Shown here in pieces: positions 37,759-46,787 of a stretch of 64,000 nt of DNA (positions are counted from its first letter, which is position 1; every line of letters starts with the position of its first letter). A program made the position numbers and the translations under genes. The notes below the pieces were generated by a model, which worked only from the letters and a program-made list of their open reading frames with translations, was not told the origin of the DNA and made no database searches. Source of the DNA: Euzebyella marina (GTDB lineage: Bacteria > Bacteroidota > Bacteroidia > Flavobacteriales > Flavobacteriaceae); the NCBI RefSeq assembly GCF_014855515.1, contig NZ_JACYFK010000004.1:62001-126000 (forward strand), in the 5' to 3' direction.

Positions 37759-38888
37759 AAATTTTACAGGCAAAAAAAGAAAAAGGTGGAAGTTGGATTT
37801 TTCAGACGGAGAAAACAGAATTAAAGAGCCCTTTGGTTCTGGTATTTGGTGACCGTTACCAATTAGAGGCTGAAAATATCTATTCTGAAATAGCTGAACT
37901 TTTTCCAGGGGGGCACATCATCATGGGCTCAACGAGTGGTGAAATTCTCAACGAAAACGTGTTTGAAAAAACAATGGTTTTAACGGCCATCGAATTTGAG
38001 CGAAGTACGTTTATAATCAAGAGCAAAAACTTGGCAGACTACGACGGTGACGACGAACTTCTCGGTAAGGAATTAATGGAGGAATTTCCTTCTGAAAACC
38101 TTAAACATGTCTTTGTAGTCTCTGAGGGTAGTACTGTGAACGGAAGCACTCTCATTTCAGGTCTCGAGAAAATAAAAAGTTCAAAAGTAGGATTGAGTGG
38201 CGGACTCTGCGGAGACGATGCTCGATTCGAACGAACCCTTTGTAGCTACAATTCAAACCCTAAAGAAGGGGAAATTATTGCTGTCGGTCTGTACGGAGAT
38301 AGTCTAGAAATTACCAGTGCCAACTACGGTGGTTGGTCGGTCTTCGGGCCTTTGCGTACGATTACGAAATCAGACGGCAATGTTTTATATGAGCTTGACG
38401 GAAAACCTGCACTGGACCTCTATAAACAATACTTGGGGGATAAGGCTAAAGATTTGCCCTACTCGGCATTATTTTATCCTTTAAATGTAGATTTACACGA
38501 TGGTTCAAAACCCTTAGTAAGAACCATTCTCAATATAGACGAAGAAGAGAACTCAATGCTATTGGCGGGCAATGTACCGGAGGGTTCCTCCGTTCAATTG
38601 ATGATGTCTACAGTTGATGACATTGCAGATGGAGCTAGGGAAGCGGCCAAATTAGCTGTTGAACTACGTAAAAATAAAACGGAACTGGCCCTATTGGTCA
38701 GCTGTGTAGGTCGTAAATTGGTAATGGACCAACGAACCGAAGATGAAGTAGAAGAAGTGATTGATATCGTAGGTTCACAAGCCGCAGTAACAGGTTTTTA
38801 TTCTTATGGTGAAATGGCGCCCTTTGCTGGGGAAGAATCGTGTAAATTGCATAATCAAACAATGACATTAACACTCTTGAGCGAATAA
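37755..38888 (+). CDS. FIST-domain sensor protein (NosP-like candidate)
   Basis: A 377-residue protein with FIST_N (about 25-215; IIMGSTSGEI, SGGLCGDDARFERT) and FIST_C (about 220-365; DLYKQYLG, SVQLMMSTVDDI, LLVSCVGRKLV). FIST domains are small-ligand sensor modules that partner with histidine kinases or chemoreceptors. NosP, a heme-binding NO sensor, is a FIST protein. This copy lies between two histidine kinase genes, overlapping both (ATGA with the first, TAATG with the second), and in the same operon as an H-NOX, which supports but does not prove a heme or NO function. Other FIST proteins may sense different small molecules. Confidence 0.88.
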   Translation: MKILQAKKEKGGSWIFQTEKTELKSPLVLVFGDRYQLEAENIYSEIAELFPGGHIIMGSTSGEILNENVFEKTMVLTAIEFERSTFIIKSKNLADYDGDDELLGKELMEEFPSENLKHVFVVSEGSTVNGSTLISGLEKIKSSKVGLSGGLCGDDARFERTLCSYNSNPKEGEIIAVGLYGDSLEITSANYGGWSVFGPLRTITKSDGNVLYELDGKPALDLYKQYLGDKAKDLPYSALFYPLNVDLHDGSKPLVRTILNIDEEENSMLLAGNVPEGSSVQLMMSTVDDIADGAREAAKLAVELRKNKTELALLVSCVGRKLVMDQRTEDEVEEVIDIVGSQAAVTGFYSYGEMAPFAGEESCKLHNQTMTLTLLSE

Positions 38889-39940
38889 TGCATTCACTTT
38901 TAAAAAGACAAATTCGTAAATATTTACCGGAATCTTTAAGAGACCATCCTGAATTGGAGACTTTTTTAGATGCCGTTCAAAAATCATATCAAGACCAAGA
39001 CGACAAGGTCGCCATGATACAAAGGGCTACTGCGATAAGCTCAAAAGAGCTTTATGAGGCCAACAGAGAACTGGAAGCCGAGGCCCGTCGTCAAAAAAAG
39101 ATTATCGATTCGCTTGAAAAAGCGCTAGAAAGCTTGAACGAAAACCTGCATATCGAAGATGGGTCTAAAGAAAATATTCTTGATGTAGAAAGCCTTGCGA
39201 AAAAAATTGGCGAGCAGGCCGAGCAATTATCAAAAATGACTTCAGAGCAAAACAAGCTCATGGAAGAACTGGAGACCCGAAACGAGTCTTTGAACAATTA
39301 TGCGCACGTTGTTTCGCACGACCTTAAATCGCCTATCAGAAATATTAGTACCCTTCTCACTTGGATTCTAGATGAAGAACAAGATAAATTCTCAGAAGAC
39401 AGCAAGGCCAATGGAGAATTGATTGCTCAAAATCTGGAAAAAATGGATAGGTTAATCGATGGCGTTTTAAAACACGCCACGGTTTCTTCTTTAGAAGAAG
39501 AGAAAACCAATATCAATATTTCCGATCTATTACAGGAGATAGAGAACACCATTTATGTTCCAGAGAATGTGAAATTGGAGTATAACGGGAAATTGCCTAC
39601 CATTTATGGTCAAAAATATAGCTTAGAACAACTCTTCACCAATCTTATTACCAATGCCATCACGGCAACCGAACATTTAGAGAGCGGCATTATCAAAATA
39701 GGCCATAAGGTCAACCCTTATTACTATACCTTTTTTATTTCCGACAATGGAAAAGGCATACCGGAACATCACCGATCAAAAATTTTCGATATGTTCGGTA
39801 AATTGAGTAACGATAACAATGCCACAGGTATTGGGCTATCACTGGTCAAAAAAATCATCAATATTTACGAAGGCGATATAAGCCTTGAGTCTAAAGTTGA
39901 TGTGGGTACGACCTTCTACTTTACATTAAAAAAACAATAA
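38888..39940 (+). CDS. Soluble histidine kinase, probable FIST partner
   Basis: A 350-residue kinase without membrane segments. The N-terminus (RQIRKYLPESLRDHPELE) and a long coiled coil (about 40-135) replace PAS domains; this N-terminal type is common in FIST-associated kinases of Bacteroidota. HisKA motif YAHVVSHDLKSPIR contains His144. HATPase boxes are QLFTNLITNAITA, SDNGKGIP and ATGIGLSLVKKI. It shares high similarity in the catalytic half with the kinase at 36130, suggesting duplication within the operon. The ATG overlaps the FIST stop codon by one base, and the Hpt gene starts 1 base after its own stop. Confidence 0.92.
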   Translation: MHSLLKRQIRKYLPESLRDHPELETFLDAVQKSYQDQDDKVAMIQRATAISSKELYEANRELEAEARRQKKIIDSLEKALESLNENLHIEDGSKENILDVESLAKKIGEQAEQLSKMTSEQNKLMEELETRNESLNNYAHVVSHDLKSPIRNISTLLTWILDEEQDKFSEDSKANGELIAQNLEKMDRLIDGVLKHATVSSLEEEKTNINISDLLQEIENTIYVPENVKLEYNGKLPTIYGQKYSLEQLFTNLITNAITATEHLESGIIKIGHKVNPYYYTFFISDNGKGIPEHHRSKIFDMFGKLSNDNNATGIGLSLVKKIINIYEGDISLESKVDVGTTFYFTLKKQ

Positions 39941-39941
39941 C

Positions 39942-40259
39942 ATGGAAACCCCAAATACCAATTATATAAAGCAACTGGCTGGCGATGACCACGATTTTGC
40001 CATGCAGTTCATCAGTATTTTAAAGGAGGAGTTTCCGCAGGAAAGGGAGGAGTATGAAACGACCCTTAAAAACCAGGAATTCACAAAAACCGCGGAGATA
40101 GTTCATAAAATCAAGCATAAGTTCAATATACTTGGTCTTGAAAAATCATACCAGCTTGCCCAAGATTTTGAAGCGGACCTTCTTCAAAACAATACCGAAA
40201 AAGGGAGCGATTTTGAGGCTGTACTCGATATGGTAGGCGCCTATATAACGGAACTCTAG
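39942..40259 (+). CDS. Stand-alone Hpt histidine phosphotransfer protein
   Basis: A 105-residue all-helical Hpt protein. The phosphotransfer motif is IVHKIKHKFNILGL, with His55 as the phospho-acceptor. It closes the H-NOX-kinase-FIST-kinase operon. Neither kinase carries a receiver, so a classical four-step relay would need the lone receiver at 35081 between kinase and Hpt, and a terminal receiver after it. The receiver-glycosyltransferase fusion at 51266 is a possible terminal partner. The next gene is convergent, 54 bases away. Confidence 0.88.
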   Translation: METPNTNYIKQLAGDDHDFAMQFISILKEEFPQEREEYETTLKNQEFTKTAEIVHKIKHKFNILGLEKSYQLAQDFEADLLQNNTEKGSDFEAVLDMVGAYITEL

Positions 40260-40313
40260 ATTTCCAAAAAGCTTTTTCTTCAACTTTTATATCCCCTCTC
40301 CTTACCTTTCTAC

Positions 40314-42371
40314 CTATTTATCCAGCTTGGCATAGAAAACAGGTTTCTGTCCCAGCATCCACTTGATTTTTAGTCCCATTTCCGTAAACTCAAAACCGGC
40401 TGCCGTTGCTGATGCTATATTGCTATACTTACCATAAACATTGGCACTGAACCGTTTACTAAAATCATGGGTAAGACCAGCCTCTGCCCTAAATATGGGA
40501 GTTTGAGGGTCTTCTTCTACTTTTTGTATACCCGTGGCGGCACTTGCCATGAACTTGGTCTTTTCGGAAAAATTACCGCGTACATCGGCAAAGAATTCAC
40601 CCGCTCTATAAATTTCAGGGCTAAAGTAGATAGTCGGTACTTGCTCGGCAAAAGTGATGTACTGATAGTTTAGCCCGATCTTAAGTGCCGGCTTTCGCAT
40701 CAAAGAGTAATATAAAGAGGTAAACAATAGGTTTCGAGTATTCTCATCGGACTGTTGGGTATGAATCAATTGGGTGTACCAACCCAAATTAAAATTGGTT
40801 CCGAGGTTATAATTTAGTCCGTAATGGCTCATTACTATTTCGCGCTCAATCAAATCTGCATTAAAACTTTGGATCTCCCTCTGGTAACCTAATTCTAAAT
40901 TTTGTAATCTAAAGGGTTTGGTGACCAACTTAATATTCATTACCGGTTGGGTATATGATGTCTCAAATCGGCTATTGTTGATACCGGCCACTCCATTTAG
41001 GCTAACATTCGGCATCAATTTAAAATCAAGACCGATGGTAGCCACATGAGATTCAGCTTTATTAAGTATCAAAGAGTTTTCGGTAGTTCGGTATTGATAG
41101 CTTAGTGATGTTTTAAATTTCGTACTCCATGGCAAAGAGGCCGAGATTGTATTGGAGATGGCCACATTATTGCCATTATCAAACGTATAGGCGGCGTGGT
41201 CTTCTACCAGAGGGGTATACATACCATTCAACTTTTCTATAAAACCTTTGGCATCTTTTTGGTTTTTAAAAATTCTTAAAGTTTGAAAAGCCGCTTTGTA
41301 GGCGGGAACAACCCGGTCTGAAGCAAAAAGTGCATTGGCCTTACCTAGGTTGCCATCGAAAGAAGCGCTGTCTTTGGCCAAAATAGCATCATAGTTTTCG
41401 ATACTCATCTTGAATTTGGCCGTGTACATACCTAAAGTGGCCCTTAAGGCGCGCACCCAATTACTATCGGGGTACGTTTTTTCAAGTTTTTCTATCTCCT
41501 TTTTGGCATCCCCGTATTTTCTGTTCCAGATTAAAGCTTGTACATATCTATTTAGGGTTTGCTCGGTCAATTTAGCATCCGTGATTTCAGAAACCATCGA
41601 TTTGGCAAATTCAGCCTGTTTTAAGGCTTCCTTATCTTTTTCAGCAATATGCTCGGCCAATGCCATACCGTTGATGGCCGTTATGGAATCTTTTTTAGAG
41701 GTAGCGTATCTTCGATAAGTCGATTTGGCTTTATCTGTATTTTTAGTAATCAAGTAGACATTGGCCAAATTGAGCAAAGCATCTTTATCCTCAGGAAAAT
41801 CATCAAAAATTTCAAGAAGCAACTTGATACCCTTTTTGTAACTCTGATTATTGACATACTCATTAGCATAACCCAAGCGAATGTATTTTTTCGAAACTTT
41901 GGCACTTTCATTCTCAGGGTTTAAGGCTATGGCCTTATTGACCCAAACCAAGGCTTCTTTATATTCTTTTAAATTAGATAGGGTATTGGCATATCCCAGC
42001 ACGGCACCAAATTTATCCGGATATTTTTCAACCAAATCTTGATACAGCGGTTTTGCCTTATTATACTGCTTATCCCATAAAAAAGATTCGTTATAATTAA
42101 TGGTAATCTCATAGTCATTGGGGTATTGGTCTTTTAAAGACCCAAAAAGAACAGTAGCCCTCTTAGGGTCTCCACTTAGGCCAACTGCGCGGCCATAGCA
42201 AAGATTGGCCGTTTTATTTTCGGGGTCACTTTGCAAATAGCTTTCAAAAAAACTTTCCGCCTTTTCAAAATCACCTTTCTCCAACATTTTAAAACCAGGA
42301 GACATATCGTCTTGAGCGATTACAAAATGGGATGCGCAACCAATAAACAGAAGGATTACAAATCGAAACAT
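40314..42371 (-). CDS. TPR-repeat outer-membrane beta-barrel protein (YaiO-type, exopolysaccharide exporter-like)
   Basis: A 685-residue protein with a signal peptide ending near FVIAQ. Residues of about 25-385 are TPR repeats (MLEKGDFEKAESFFESYLQ, LPLYQ-like units, ALVWVNKAIALNPENESAK). The last 290 residues alternate short amphipathic strands typical of an outer-membrane barrel (SLSYQYRTTENSLIL, LNYNLGTNFNLGWYTQLIH) and end near MLGQKPVFYAKLDK. The barrel resembles the YaiO family. TPR-then-barrel is also the layout of polysaccharide exporters such as PgaA, PelB and BcsC. With flippase and glycosyltransferase genes next to it, export of a polymer is the likely role, though direct homology to those exporters is not claimed. 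Confidence 0.78.
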   Translation of the reverse strand: MFRFVILLFIGCASHFVIAQDDMSPGFKMLEKGDFEKAESFFESYLQSDPENKTANLCYGRAVGLSGDPKRATVLFGSLKDQYPNDYEITINYNESFLWDKQYNKAKPLYQDLVEKYPDKFGAVLGYANTLSNLKEYKEALVWVNKAIALNPENESAKVSKKYIRLGYANEYVNNQSYKKGIKLLLEIFDDFPEDKDALLNLANVYLITKNTDKAKSTYRRYATSKKDSITAINGMALAEHIAEKDKEALKQAEFAKSMVSEITDAKLTEQTLNRYVQALIWNRKYGDAKKEIEKLEKTYPDSNWVRALRATLGMYTAKFKMSIENYDAILAKDSASFDGNLGKANALFASDRVVPAYKAAFQTLRIFKNQKDAKGFIEKLNGMYTPLVEDHAAYTFDNGNNVAISNTISASLPWSTKFKTSLSYQYRTTENSLILNKAESHVATIGLDFKLMPNVSLNGVAGINNSRFETSYTQPVMNIKLVTKPFRLQNLELGYQREIQSFNADLIEREIVMSHYGLNYNLGTNFNLGWYTQLIHTQQSDENTRNLLFTSLYYSLMRKPALKIGLNYQYITFAEQVPTIYFSPEIYRAGEFFADVRGNFSEKTKFMASAATGIQKVEEDPQTPIFRAEAGLTHDFSKRFSANVYGKYSNIASATAAGFEFTEMGLKIKWMLGQKPVFYAKLDK

Positions 42372-42678
42372 TATTTCGTAAGTTTTTATTTACAAAATAG
42401 ATAACGAACGATTATCCGAAATATGTTGTGAGAAATTAAAAAAAGGGAGGATTTTAATGGAAAACTTCCTACAAAAAATACTATTTAACCAGATAAGATA
42501 AATTTGGCTAAACTCTATTATATAAAGATTCGAATAAAAATAAGCTCAACATTCACAAACTTACTACATCAACAGTAATTATAAGATATATCTTACAATA
42601 AATTTAAAAACTTGCGTTATTTATGAAAGGTCTCGGCACACAAATGGGGCCTATATTTTGTAATACAACCAGTTAAAA
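42372..42678. other. AT-rich divergent intergenic region
   Basis: This 307-base gap separates the divergent exporter and flippase genes. It contains no convincing coding frame. An exact TAAATTTG -7 box lies at 42499-42506 on the plus strand and would give the flippase gene a leader of about 165 bases. TATATTTTG at 42652 is one base too long for the consensus but nearer to the gene. No structured RNA was recognised. Confidence 0.45.
42499..42506 (+). promoter_or_regulatory. Possible -7 box for the flippase-glycosyltransferase genes
   Basis: TAAATTTG matches TAnnTTTG exactly on the plus strand. It lacks a clear -33 element and is far from the start codon, so it could be a chance match in AT-rich DNA. 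Confidence 0.3.
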
Positions 42679-43944
42679 ATGACCGCTATCAAACTCATGT
42701 TGCGAAAGGTATCGCAAGAGCAAATTTTTATGCTCAGTGTATTGGTGGTCAATGGTGGTAACTATTTATACAATCTGTTATTGGGTAGATTTCTCGGCCC
42801 CGAAGCTTTTTCCGAGGCGGCACTACTTATAACCCTACTCTTAGTGCTATCGTTCATGGGTATGACCTTTCAATTGGCTGTAGCCAAGTTTGCCGTTCTA
42901 TTCAGCGGTAAAGAGTGGCATATCTTTAAGTCGAACAGCTATCGACGATCAGCACTCATTGGCCTCGTAGTCGGTATAGCTATTATATTATTTTCCGGCC
43001 AGCTTCAGCAGCTCTTCAATTCGCAAAGCCGTTGGATGTTCATCATATTCGGACTCGGTATTCCGGTATATTTTTTTATGAGTGTCAACCGAGGAACTTA
43101 CCAGGGCAGGCAAGAATTCAATAATCTTTCTATCACTTACCAGACCGAAATGTGGAGCAGGTTATTGTTGACCATGGCATTACTATTAATTTTTGATGTT
43201 CAACCGGGAGTTTTAGTTGCCACGGGGATTTTCATCTCGTTTTTATTCGGTCTTTTTCCTTCAGATGCCAAAGGTGTTACCTTCTTCAATAACGACAAGC
43301 TAAGTGCTGAAAACAGCAAAAAGGTGAACAAGTTCATCATTCTTACGGCATGCTATGAATTAACGCAAATCATCATCAATAACAGCGATATCTTAATGGT
43401 CAAACACTATTTTGAAGCCATGGATGCTGGCCTGTATGCCTCGCTAGCCTTGATTGGAAGGGTGGTCTATTTTGTCGCCTGGATGTTTGTGATGTTACTT
43501 CTACCTGCGGTAGTACAAAAAGAAAAAGATGGGGAGCCTACAGCACCTATTTTATTCAAATATATTACCTACATAGGTCTACTTTCGGCCTCCATCGTAA
43601 TGGCTTGTTATTTCTTTCCCGAACTCATCATCACCTTAATGTTCGGTGACTCTTATTTATCAATGTCGGCCCTTTTATGGCAATATGCCTTGGCAACGTC
43701 GCTATTTGCCCTGTCAAACATTTTTGCCTATTACTTTCTGTCACTAGACCATTTTGTACCTGTAATAATTTCAGGAGTTTTAGGACTATCTCAAATAGCA
43801 CTCGTAGCTCTTTTTCATGATAGTCTTTCTTCTGTAGTTCACGTACAGATTATTGCCATGTCATCCCTTTTGGTTATTCAAATCATATACTTTTTAAATA
43901 AAGAAATACGAAATAAAGCGAACAAGACCCAGGTCTTACCCTAA
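42679..43944 (+). CDS. Wzx/MATE-like polysaccharide flippase
   Basis: A 421-residue inner-membrane protein with about 12 hydrophobic segments. The opening ILSVLVVNGG-like stretch followed by NYLYNLLLGRFLGPEAF is typical of oligosaccharide flippases (GRxLGPxxFG motif). A mid-protein NNSDILMVKHYFEAMDAGLYASL segment matches the second half of the same fold. These proteins move lipid-linked glycans, or in the Pel system take part in polymer export, across the inner membrane. It is 10 bases before the glycosyltransferase gene and divergent from the barrel exporter gene. Confidence 0.88.
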   Translation: MTAIKLMLRKVSQEQIFMLSVLVVNGGNYLYNLLLGRFLGPEAFSEAALLITLLLVLSFMGMTFQLAVAKFAVLFSGKEWHIFKSNSYRRSALIGLVVGIAIILFSGQLQQLFNSQSRWMFIIFGLGIPVYFFMSVNRGTYQGRQEFNNLSITYQTEMWSRLLLTMALLLIFDVQPGVLVATGIFISFLFGLFPSDAKGVTFFNNDKLSAENSKKVNKFIILTACYELTQIIINNSDILMVKHYFEAMDAGLYASLALIGRVVYFVAWMFVMLLLPAVVQKEKDGEPTAPILFKYITYIGLLSASIVMACYFFPELIITLMFGDSYLSMSALLWQYALATSLFALSNIFAYYFLSLDHFVPVIISGVLGLSQIALVALFHDSLSSVVHVQIIAMSSLLVIQIIYFLNKEIRNKANKTQVLP

Positions 43945-43954
43945 ATCTCAACTT

Positions 43955-45193
43955 ATGAAACTAGCCATTGTAACGGCCTATCCGCCAAGTAAAGTTACCT
44001 TGACCGAGTATGGTTATTATTTGGTCAAACACTTTAGACTACACGATGAAATCGATGAAATCGTTTTGATGACCGATAAGACAACGGCGGCAAAGGACTT
44101 AAATTTTCAAGAGGACGGTTGTAAGATTAGCGTTGAGGAATGTTGGGATTTTAACAGCTACACCAATGTTTTACGAGTAAACAAAGCCATATCAAAGCAC
44201 CGGCCTGATGCTATTCTATTTAATCTACAATTTTTAAAGTTCGGTGATAAAAAAATACCCGCGGCCTTAGGTTTGTTACTACCATATCTATGCAAGAAAA
44301 GAGGTATACCGACCATTTCTCTTTTGCACAATATTTTGGAGAAAGTTGATTTGGGCAACGCAGGTTTTACCGACAACAAGCTGCTTCAATACGCGTACAA
44401 CTTTATTGGAACCAATCTTACTAAATTCATTTTGGCCTCCGATATTGTGGCAGTAACAATCAGTAAATATGTTTCGACTTTAGAAAAGAAATATAGGGCA
44501 AAGAATATAGCCCTCATTCCCCATGGTTCATTCGAAACGCCGCCAACTCCTGATTTCAATTTACCCTCAGGACCAAAGCAGGTAATGGCCTTTGGCAAGT
44601 TCGGAACTTATAAAAAAGTAGAAGTTTTAATCGAAGCGGTAGAAGTTATTAGGGGTCGTACCGATGAAGATATTGAAATTGTAATTGCCGGAACCGATAG
44701 CCCAAATACGCCTGGTTATATTGAGGAAATGAAACAAAAATACAGCCATGTAGACCAGCTTCGTTTTACGGGTTACGTGGCTGAAGAAGATGTTCCCGTT
44801 ATTTTTGGAGAAAGTGCGGTCGTTGTTTTTCCGTACACTTCTACAACGGGCAGTTCGGGTGTATTGCACCAAGCGGGCAGCTATGGTAAAGCTGTGACTT
44901 TACCCGATCTAGGTGACCTCAGTATTTTGGTGAGAGAAGAAGGTTATAGAGGAGAATTCTTTATTCCTGAGGATAAATACTCCCTGGCAGATTCCATACA
45001 AAAAATTCTGACTGATGACGCCTATAGAACAGAACTTGCCCAAGCTAATTATAAGGCTGCTTGTTCATTACCGATGAGTACCATTACCAAAATGTATATC
45101 GATTATTTCAAAGCTATTCAAGTACAAAAATCAAAAGGTCAAGTTATTGACGTTAATGCTATAAAATTGTCCCCTGAAACAACTGATGTTTAA
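43955..45193 (+). CDS. GT4-type (GT-B fold) glycosyltransferase
   Basis: A 412-residue soluble glycosyltransferase. The N-terminal half starts with KLAIVTAYPPSKVTLTEYGY; the C-terminal nucleotide-sugar domain has MAFGKFGTYKKVEVLIEAVE, LRFTGYVAEEDVPVIF and FPYTSTTGSSGVLHQAGSYG. The usual EX7E motif is replaced by a glycine- and serine-rich segment of the GSSGVxxQA type, which occurs in part of family GT4. It probably adds sugars to the glycan moved by the adjacent flippase. A strong terminator follows at 45217. Confidence 0.9.
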   Translation: MKLAIVTAYPPSKVTLTEYGYYLVKHFRLHDEIDEIVLMTDKTTAAKDLNFQEDGCKISVEECWDFNSYTNVLRVNKAISKHRPDAILFNLQFLKFGDKKIPAALGLLLPYLCKKRGIPTISLLHNILEKVDLGNAGFTDNKLLQYAYNFIGTNLTKFILASDIVAVTISKYVSTLEKKYRAKNIALIPHGSFETPPTPDFNLPSGPKQVMAFGKFGTYKKVEVLIEAVEVIRGRTDEDIEIVIAGTDSPNTPGYIEEMKQKYSHVDQLRFTGYVAEEDVPVIFGESAVVVFPYTSTTGSSGVLHQAGSYGKAVTLPDLGDLSILVREEGYRGEFFIPEDKYSLADSIQKILTDDAYRTELAQANYKAACSLPMSTITKMYIDYFKAIQVQKSKGQVIDVNAIKLSPETTDV

Positions 45194-45216
45194 TTATATC
45201 GAGCACCCCCTCAAAG

Positions 45217-45244
45217 AAACGGAATGATCATCATCATTCCGTTT
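45217..45244. terminator. Bidirectional rho-independent terminator
   Basis: A 12-base perfect stem (AAACGGAATGAT/ATCATTCCGTTT) with loop CATC is followed by a T-rich tract on the plus strand and flanked by A residues on the other side. It lies between the convergent glycosyltransferase and GH5-like genes and can serve both. Confidence 0.85.
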
Positions 45245-45251
45245 TTCTTTT

Positions 45252-46787
45252 TTAGTACTGAATGAGATATTTTGAAGCTGCTTTTGGCCTTCCGTTGACA
45301 TCATAGCATCCGAAGTATCGCTGAGGCTGTTTGCGCCAAGGTAAGCTACCTACCACCGACTTGGGCACATGTCTAAAGTCGTATAATGTCCAGAAGAGAA
45401 AAGGAATTTTTTTATCCATCAATGTACTTTGCATCTCTTCATAATAGGCTGCCTGCTCTTCCTCCGAACCCTTAAAAGCATTCCAAACCCCACTATATGA
45501 AGAAAGCCCATATTCTTGTAAAACAATTGGTTTTTCATCGTTCGCAACAGTCGTTTTCAAGGTATCATAAGAGGAAGTAAAATCACTTAACTTCTTATAG
45601 TAGTGAAAGGAAACGAAGTCGACCTCTTCCGATAAGTTTGCCGCAGCTTCGGGGCTGGCCCAACCCACCGTAATAGGGTGTTCGGTATCCCATTTTCTGA
45701 TTTCCTTGAACATCTGTTTTAGCCATGCCAAAACAGTCTCCTTACCTCGAGATTTAAAATCAAGGTCTGGTTCATTCTTTACATCCCAAGCCAAAATTGC
45801 CTTATGGTCTTTTAATGCGGTAACTATTTGCTCGGTATGCCTATGGTTCAGTGTCCAATCAAATACATCATAATTTCCATAGAAATCAAAAAGTGTAACG
45901 ACCACCTTAAGATTATTCTTTTCGGCCAAATCGAGTAATGAGCGGACTTTCGCCAATTTATCAAAATCAACATGGGCTGCACCAAAATCTTCATACGGAA
46001 TAAAGATTCGAATGGTATTGAGGCCCATTGCCTTGATCAAATTAAAATCTTTGGCAATAATGGTATCGTTGTATTTTTTTCCGAACATATCCCAAGGGGT
46101 ATCTTGCGGATAGTAATTAAGACCTTTGATATCTCTAATAAGCTTTCTGGTGCTATCGGAGAGTACAAAATCATCCGGAGGCCCTTCATCTGCCGGTTCA
46201 AACTTTGTAAAATGGCGGACGCGCCAAAAACCGTCTTCAAGTAGCATAATTACTCTATAAGCTTCTTGATTTTCTTGGTTCAAAACAGATTGACCGTTCA
46301 AGAATGATTCTTGGTGCAGATGTACGTTGTGGTCGGTAAAATATACTTGTGTACCGTCAGCACTATAAAAATCAAGCTTTGGATGATGATTTAACGAAGT
46401 TTGCTTGAAGGTAGCTTGGTTCGATTTATTTAGGTCAAGTATCCGTTGCAATTTTACGCGGGCGCTGTCGGTAAAATAATCTGAGATACCGTATCGGTTA
46501 TTGGTAAAAAGAGCGGTATTCTTTACATACCAGCCGTTTAGGTAATCCCTCTCGATTTCGGCCAACGTTAGGGGCTCTATAGGACGGCCTTCTACCTTTG
46601 TAGTATCCCATTCAACTTTGGGTAGGTAAGACCGTACTTCATCAATATTCAAATGCAGACGTGACGAACGGTCGGCTCCGGTATTCAAATACGACCATAC
46701 CGAACTGATACCGAACAATATAAGGGCATTGACACCGACAAAGGTGATCAATAATCCGATTCGTATGATCCACTTATTCCAATTCAT
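45252..46787 (-). CDS. Membrane-anchored GH5-like (clan GH-A) glycoside hydrolase
   Basis: A 511-residue protein with one N-terminal membrane helix (about 7-30), an NTF2-like or unassigned region to about residue 210, and a TIM barrel. The barrel has the clan GH-A signatures: GLNTIRIFIPY, LKVVVTLFDFYGN, AWDVKNEPDLD with Glu339 as acid/base, and VLQEYGLSS with Glu425 as nucleophile. Such proteins act on beta-linked polymers; inside a polysaccharide biosynthesis cluster a periplasmic hydrolase usually trims or edits the product, as PelA or BcsZ do. It overlaps the upstream lipoprotein gene by 14 bases, so the two are translationally coupled. Confidence 0.82.
   Translation of the reverse strand: MNWNKWIIRIGLLITFVGVNALILFGISSVWSYLNTGADRSSRLHLNIDEVRSYLPKVEWDTTKVEGRPIEPLTLAEIERDYLNGWYVKNTALFTNNRYGISDYFTDSARVKLQRILDLNKSNQATFKQTSLNHHPKLDFYSADGTQVYFTDHNVHLHQESFLNGQSVLNQENQEAYRVIMLLEDGFWRVRHFTKFEPADEGPPDDFVLSDSTRKLIRDIKGLNYYPQDTPWDMFGKKYNDTIIAKDFNLIKAMGLNTIRIFIPYEDFGAAHVDFDKLAKVRSLLDLAEKNNLKVVVTLFDFYGNYDVFDWTLNHRHTEQIVTALKDHKAILAWDVKNEPDLDFKSRGKETVLAWLKQMFKEIRKWDTEHPITVGWASPEAAANLSEEVDFVSFHYYKKLSDFTSSYDTLKTTVANDEKPIVLQEYGLSSYSGVWNAFKGSEEEQAAYYEEMQSTLMDKKIPFLFWTLYDFRHVPKSVVGSLPWRKQPQRYFGCYDVNGRPKAASKYLIQY

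Noticed and set aside
40266-40277. Palindrome AAAAAGCTTTTT between the Hpt and exporter genes
   Set aside because: Perfect but too short and without a loop, so it cannot form a stable terminator hairpin.
40314-45193. Calling the cluster a pel operon
   Set aside because: The layout is similar, but the GT4 and barrel sequences do not read as PelF or PelB, and PelC, PelD and PelE are missing.
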